Origin: a virus
Length of the DNA: 64,000 bases
Strand: one strand, 5' to 3'
Virus record (IMG/VR): IMGVR_UViG_3300042887_005324
Location: 62,001-126,000 of that record
The notes under the pieces are model-generated. The model searched no databases. It had not been told where the DNA came from and worked only from the letters and a program-made list of their open reading frames with translations. A program made the position numbers and the translations under genes. Every line of letters starts with the position of its first letter. Within the stretch, counting starts at the first letter, position 1. Below are positions 61,201 through 64,000 of this stretch, piece by piece.

Positions 61201-61987
61201 GACCAGTCGGTCCTTGAAATCCCTGGTCACCCTGAGGACCAAGTATACCAGTTAAGTTGACAGTCCATTCTGAATATGTAATACCAAATGTCGCGCCAAG
61301 TTCATTACACTCAACAATCATTTGTCCAGTACTTGCTGAGTAAGCAAGAATGTCTCCATTAAACTTATCAAGTTTATTACTAATTGGTGTTACTATTACC
61401 TGTTGTGTTTCAGTGTAAGCTAATAATGTATCAATTGTAAATGAAACAGTAAAACCTAAATCTGGAACAGCGAAAGTATCATAGGTAAAGGTAGAATACT
61501 TATCACCTTTTGTTCCTTGAAACCCTTGAGGACCAGTAGCACCTTGATTACCTTGAAAACCTTGATTACCTTGAAAACCCTGAAATCCGGTTGGTCCTTG
61601 AAAGCCCTGGTTACCTTGAAAACCTTGAGGTCCTTGAAATCCCTGTGCTCCCTGAAATCCTTGCGCACCTTGAAATCCTTGCGCACCCTGAAACCCTTGA
61701 TAACCCTGTGGACCTTGGGATATAAAAGGAGTAACCCATTGAAAGCTATCACCATCACTGAAATAAACAAACTCAGTACCAGTACTTAAATCATACCATC
61801 TGTCACCGGTTATAGCATCAGTTGGTGCTGGTGGTTCTTGAACAAAGTATCGGTTACTTACTGCAGCACCACCTACATCTAAAACATTACCACTTCCATC
61901 ATAAAAAACGCCGTTGATATATTGAACTATTCTCGGAAATAATTCCGGTACTATTTGTTCTATCTTATTCGGATTCTGCCTAGCCAC
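55253..61987 (-). CDS. Giant collagen-like adhesin with C1q-like domains and glycine-rich tip
   Basis: A 2244-residue fibre, starting at GTG (61987), as the nearest upstream ATG is out of frame. After a ~90-residue anchor come long Gly-X-Y stretches (GPQGFQGNQG, GPTGPQGFQG). A C1q/TNF-like domain lies near residues 600-735, then a second collagen run to ~970. Next is a long beta-rich region with LGLGITAPSYQLHALST-type 'condition' repeats (GVGIGTxxPxxxLxI). A second C1q-like domain lies near 1820-1960. The final ~290 residues are glycine-rich (ViggggggGC, then SGGGGGG) and probably the receptor-binding tip, like polyglycine II adhesins. The AT element is 22 bases upstream. Host range determinant (inference). 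Confidence 0.9.
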   Translation of the reverse strand: MARQNPNKIEQIVPELFPRIVQYINGVFYDGSGNVLDVGGAAVSNRYFVQEPPAPTDAITGDRWYDLSTGTEFVYFSDGDSFQWVTPFISQGPQGYQGFQGAQGFQGAQGFQGAQGFQGPQGFQGNQGFQGPTGFQGFQGNQGFQGNQGATGPQGFQGTKGDKYSTFTYDTFAVPDLGFTVSFTIDTLLAYTETQQVIVTPISNKLDKFNGDILAYSASTGQMIVECNELGATFGITYSEWTVNLTGILGPQGDQGFQGPTGPQGFQGVQGDQGPTGPQGFQGFQGRQGPTGPQGVQGFQGRQGPTGPQGFQGRQGPTGPQGFQGNQGDQGPQGFQGDQGFQGPTGFQGDQGDQGPSGPQGLQGDQGVEGPTGFQGFQGNQGPTGPQGFQGFQGTQGFQGFQGPTGFQGFQGSTGPQGYGATGFQGLQGPTGPQGFQGNQGPTGPQGFQGNQGFQGLTGPQGFQGNQGFQGRTGSNGATGSQGPTGPQGFQGNQGFQGPTGPQGFQGNQGNQGPTGPQGFQGSVGPQGYGATGFQGNQGNQGPTGPQGTTGPQGSGAQGPQGPTGFQGNQGSVGPQGTTGPQGFQGVTGPSADLSVSNYVSQGILSANQPFTASDVLIAFVSDFDPQNWWNASTKQFLPTIAGYYEITLNGWWSGTYSVNNQHNLQARKNGGTFLISQAQITSATFSGFSSGGTKLIYLNGTTDYVDFTAYTGVPQTLLKGSTLGSGTWFSAVLITNGQGAQGTTGSQGVQGNQGPTGPQGFQGSGVTGPQGFQGNQGFQGPTGPQGFQGNQGFQGRTGSNGATGSQGPTGPQGFQGNQGFQGPTGPQGFQGNQGSQGPTGPQGFQGNQGNQGPTGPQGFQGNQGFQGPTGPQGFQGNQGNQGPTGPQGFQGNQGNQGPTGPQGFQGNQGFQGPTGPQGNQGPTGPQGFQGNQGNQGPTGPQGNQGFQGNQGPTGPNSLTVGSTSILSGTVGYVLFQGSGNVLQQSSQFYWDQTNNRLGLGITAPSYQLHALSTSGVDSVMFFDGGTLANANLVTRADTTTKVPFIVLSDRNDAYNINNSFYISLDRATGPSWNNLFANRNDAIYVNNYQNKSHHFVTNNGGSKGIRLTISGDGKVGIGTASPTASLEIQNNSTSSGLIVSGSSSTDMVRITQLGDGNAILVEDSTNPDSSPFLVAADGKVYIGITTSSTSVLNVSGNTLLYGNIFINGTSNRSIQNSVAGRALINFATVGDSYFNNGNLGIGTITPGSKLDIDASTGSTIGLRVSGETSTDLVRITQTGSGNALIVEDSSNPDSSPFVVDSVGSVGIGMTAPSFNLDVVGRQRITGTGSTYSLEVTSTGNSFIVMYGNGVSSTDGYVRFTNGVQTANIFAPTIWSRSNTNGYPSTWILSDLLTGTDIGTTSITRFESRLNGSSLVTTRPLFEWRNSTTTNMLMFVDGSLMLQNGGTFLGVTSSILTLNSTTKGFLPPRMLSSEKNAIVSATAGLLVFDTNLSLYSFYNGTTWSSINTVNNGTTNQIAFYSGTSAISSTSSITFTTNMVNINSPITITSSSGGALVTLTGNNANGGWINMTNFGGSAPPTFTTRSIGSKIVLYETIGTASAGYAFGVAPSTLWYGVDTQGSSHKWYAGTTLVSTLDGYGNYSVIGGLLSTSTYSSSFTNGIVTDFITGNGRISVGSNTNISLYTGGIGSTTMSTFGTNSILLFQPTTISSNLNVSGNSILTGNVFSGTQSVLGNISATGSLTITGNSNLRGTLSSGTQSILGNISATGSLSVTNNATITNTLTAGTISVINLASATTFNAATYQIATFKALDGPAFSAYGSVATTLNNNVVTKITLDTEEFDSDNAFSTSTYRFTPTLAGYYLFHGHISVVTYASNAGSQIMSLYKNGYEFKRGVRVPCNTNGVGTMISAMIFMDGITDYIEMYGLQGSGGNVTTETGQQFGPYLQGNFVKPPIYSYVSVQYLVIGGGGGGGCNWGGGGGGGAFVEGTSGFAKGFVYDVIVGTGGAGATTTGAGGNGGTSYIQGVKYTSSNFTITGSGGGGGGFNSSGSTAVVGNSNGNGSGGGAGFPGSGGTVAGGSGVNNVTIEFQTINSYNSGGQSRGLSTFGCGGGGGAGAVGTEGQTSQAGGDGGAGKTSSITGTSSYYSAGGGGGGGNGSVQSSGGTGNTGGKGGNTTGGAGTNGAGGYGMGGGGGATNTGQGGNGSNGVVILRVLTSQNSTVIGTYTTSTDGLYTIFTITGDSQFIP
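59110..60770 (-). repeat. Duplicated collagen blocks within the giant adhesin gene
   Basis: Two stretches about 1 kb apart share the block encoding GFQGRTGSNGATGSQGPTGP (near 59560-59620 and 60535-60595) with only a few silent changes, flanked by near-identical GNQGFQGPTG units. Such similarity favours recombination and length change. Confidence 0.75.
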
Positions 61988-62009
61988 TAAAATTCATTAA
62001 GATTTAACT

Positions 62010-62024
62010 TTATATATTAAAAAT
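62010..62024 (-). promoter_or_regulatory. AT-rich element upstream of the giant adhesin
   Basis: TTTTTAATATATAAA-like, 22 bases before the GTG at 61987, in the divergent 84-base gap. Confidence 0.45.
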
Positions 62025-62071
62025 ATAAGTGACCACTATAAACCAAATGAACATATTTAAATATAAAATTT

Positions 62072-62566
62072 ATGAAAAAGAAGAAGCTTAAAAAAATAGC
62101 TAAATTTATTTTTGATAGTGTTGAAAAAAAACAACTTAGATCTTCAGAAATAAAAGAAACATATGAATCTTCACTTGCTCTTTCATATGACGAAGAAACA
62201 TCGAATAAAATTTCAGATTTTATTCTCAATCTAATTACACTAGACTCTAAAATAAATCTTGAGATTAACGAAAACTATATAAACATCTATTGTAACTTAT
62301 CTCAATTCTCAAACCATTCAAAAGGAAATACTTTGACAAAAGATGAATCACTAGAATTAAACATAACAGACTCATCTCTAAGAATTAGAAAAGATTATGG
62401 TACTTATATTGTTTATAAAGATTCAGTTACTTTCAACAAATTAAAACCTATTCTTTTAGAGAAGCATCAAAAGAATTCAAACGAAGAGTTACAGAAAATC
62501 ATAAATGATGTAATGATTGTAACAAAATTATCAAGAGATAGTAATTTAAATATTCTACTCGATTAA
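62072..62566 (+). CDS. Unknown protein next to the recombination genes
   Basis: A 164-residue protein opening with a strongly basic stretch (MKKKKLKKIAKFIF), then acidic-mixed helices (DEETSNKISDFILNLITLDS). No family recognised. It is 17 bases upstream of the gp46-like gene, so likely co-transcribed. Confidence 0.65.
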   Translation: MKKKKLKKIAKFIFDSVEKKQLRSSEIKETYESSLALSYDEETSNKISDFILNLITLDSKINLEINENYINIYCNLSQFSNHSKGNTLTKDESLELNITDSSLRIRKDYGTYIVYKDSVTFNKLKPILLEKHQKNSNEELQKIINDVMIVTKLSRDSNLNILLD

Positions 62567-62583
62567 AAATTAAAAATACTTAA

Positions 62584-64000
62584 ATGATTATAAGTGAAAT
62601 AGGAATTAAAGGATTCAAGAGTTTTGGAAACAATGAGCAAACTCTTAAACTAAATAATGAAAAAGGTGAACTAATTTTATTAACTGGTTCTAATGGTAAT
62701 GGTAAGTCATCATTCATTGAATCATTTGAATATGTTTTATATGGTAAAGTAAAGTCTATGAAAAAAAAGAAATGGGCTACCCTATCAACTTTACCTAACA
62801 GAATAAATAATGAGTTACAAAATAGAATCAAATTCGTTTCTAATGGTACTGAAATTGAAGTAATAAGAGGAATCAATCCAGGTACACTTAAACTAATAGA
62901 AAATGGTTTAGAAAACGACAGAGCAGGTAAAGCAAACTTAGATGAGAAAATTGAAAATTATATCGGAATGGATATTGAAACATTTAAGTCTTTTATTTCT
63001 ATGTCAATTAATGACTTCAAAAACTTTATAAGTCTATCAACTGACGAAAAACAGTTGCTATTAGATAAGTTATTTAACTTAGAAGTCATAAATATTTTGA
63101 ATCAAATTCTTAAAGACTTGAATAAAGTTAATAAAATTCAATTAGCAAAGTATGATTCTGAGATTTCTACACTAAATGATTCAATCTCATCTATACAAAG
63201 GTCTATTCAAAAAGCTATTGAAAAAGAAAAGTTGAATATTCAATCAGAAATTGATGAGATAAAAAAACAAATTGATGACAGAAAATCTGAATATCAATTA
63301 CTTAAAGAAAAAGTAGAAAAAATAAAAGTTAAAGAAAATGAACTTAAAACAGAACTTGATTCAGAAAAAGAACAATATATTAATCTCAACTCTGAGATTA
63401 AGTCTGCTCAAAAAGACATTGATTTATATGATTCAGGAAAGTGTCCTACTTGCGGAACCGATTTTGATAATGATCATTTCCACAATCTTAAAGATGTATT
63501 ATTAGAAAAAAAGAATTCATTAGAATCTCTTAGAAATGAAATAGAAGCAAACATCAGAGGCATTAAAGAAAAGCAAGTTAAACTTCAAGGTATTTCTGAT
63601 ACAACTACTAAGTCATTTAATGATATTACTTATTTGCTTAGAAACTATAAAACACAAATAGAAAAACTACAGTCTCAGAAAGATAGAGAATCTGGTCAAT
63701 CTAATGTCAATGTTGTCGAATTTGAAAATACAATAAAAGAATTAGAATCTAAAAAAGAAACTAGTGTTGAATATCAGACTATTTCTAAGGAAAAAGAACT
63801 CTACTATAAAGAACTCTCGAAAGTATTTGGTGAAGATGGTGTCAAAAAAACTATTATCTCAAGTATTATAAAGCCGATTAATCATTTTATCAACGATAAT
63901 GTTAAAAAGATGAGTCTTCCTTTTCAAGTTCAATTGGATGAAACATTTACGGCTCAAATCAAACAATTTGGCGGAGTAATTGAACATGATTCTTTATCGA
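62584..64000 (+). CDS. gp46/SbcC-type recombination ATPase (partial)
   Basis: The start of an SMC-like ATPase, open to the window edge (472 codons). MIISEIGIKGFKSFGNNEQ then Walker A LLTGSNGNGKSSFIES are the N-terminal features. Long coiled coil follows, with the zinc-hook CPTCGTDF (about residues 287-294). In T4, gp46 with gp47 makes the nuclease that processes ends for replication. The partner nuclease would be outside this window. Confidence 0.92.
   Translation, partial: MIISEIGIKGFKSFGNNEQTLKLNNEKGELILLTGSNGNGKSSFIESFEYVLYGKVKSMKKKKWATLSTLPNRINNELQNRIKFVSNGTEIEVIRGINPGTLKLIENGLENDRAGKANLDEKIENYIGMDIETFKSFISMSINDFKNFISLSTDEKQLLLDKLFNLEVINILNQILKDLNKVNKIQLAKYDSEISTLNDSISSIQRSIQKAIEKEKLNIQSEIDEIKKQIDDRKSEYQLLKEKVEKIKVKENELKTELDSEKEQYINLNSEIKSAQKDIDLYDSGKCPTCGTDFDNDHFHNLKDVLLEKKNSLESLRNEIEANIRGIKEKQVKLQGISDTTTKSFNDITYLLRNYKTQIEKLQSQKDRESGQSNVNVVEFENTIKELESKKETSVEYQTISKEKELYYKELSKVFGEDGVKKTIISSIIKPINHFINDNVKKMSLPFQVQLDETFTAQIKQFGGVIEHDSLS

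Noticed and set aside
54476-61800. Long reverse-strand and frame-shifted ORFs within the collagen-like genes
   Set aside because: They are shadows of the Gly-X-Y repeat codons, consisting of LKSL/DLVL-type repeats without start signals or plausible folds.
122-64000. Genome-wide recoding of TAG as an amino acid
   Set aside because: At least six genes use TAG as their final stop with a second stop soon after or a neighbour start next to it, and I found no long gene needing internal TAG read-through except the one at 31249.

Overview
The window looks like part of a large tailed-phage genome (T4-like myovirus logic) infecting a member of the Bacteroidota. Phage evidence: a UvsX/RecA recombinase, a RuvC-like resolvase, a gp46/SbcC-type ATPase (cut by the right edge), PhoH, phage tRNAs, and long runs of fibre, adhesin and baseplate-like genes. 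Host evidence: very AT-rich DNA, few Shine-Dalgarno sites, and eight copies of TATATTTG, several with a TTG about 19-20 bases upstream, which fits the Bacteroidota -33/-7 promoter. A second AT-rich element (TTAATATATAA, close to the T4 late box TATAAATA) lies just upstream of many structural genes.

Layout. 122-9393 (minus): two unknown proteins, a triple LamG adhesin and a 1628-residue cysteine-rich beta-solenoid fibre. 9488-12692: a sulfation/glycosylation cassette with APS kinase, a nucleotidyltransferase, a DUF2061 membrane protein, a PAPS-type sulfotransferase and a GT9-like glycosyltransferase. 12808-27241 (minus): a second structural block with a LamG protein, fibre, large tail/baseplate-like proteins and a 1900-residue protein with propeller-like and Trp-Gly repeats. 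27314-50596: a mosaic of small genes on both strands with PhoH, a metallopeptidase, NUDIX hydrolase, ligase-like protein, S-adenosylmethionine synthetase, YqeY, HAD proteins, HNH endonuclease, GreA, a SLOG/DUF4326 pair, cysteine synthase, pterin dehydratase, a PD-(D/E)XK nuclease, UvsX and a RuvC-like resolvase, plus four tRNA or tRNA-like genes. 50628-61987 (minus): adhesins, including two collagen-like proteins, the larger of 2244 residues with a glycine-rich tip. 62072-64000 (plus): start of a recombination region.

Most notable: (1) a tRNA-Arg(UCU) gene split by a 206-nt group I intron of the Azoarcus/IC3 type, next to a free-standing HNH endonuclease gene; (2) a cloverleaf RNA with CTA in the anticodon position, just upstream on the same strand of a reading frame that opens ATG-ATG-TAG and has no other standard start for about 350 bases; (3) a fibre with about 74 short repeats and about 100 cysteines, in a genome that also encodes cysteine synthase and a tRNA-Cys; (4) a complete-looking sulfate activation and transfer cassette beside the fibres; (5) nine unrelated proteins sharing an N-terminus like the T4 capsid-targeting sequence. 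All calls come from reading the sequence; no database search was run.
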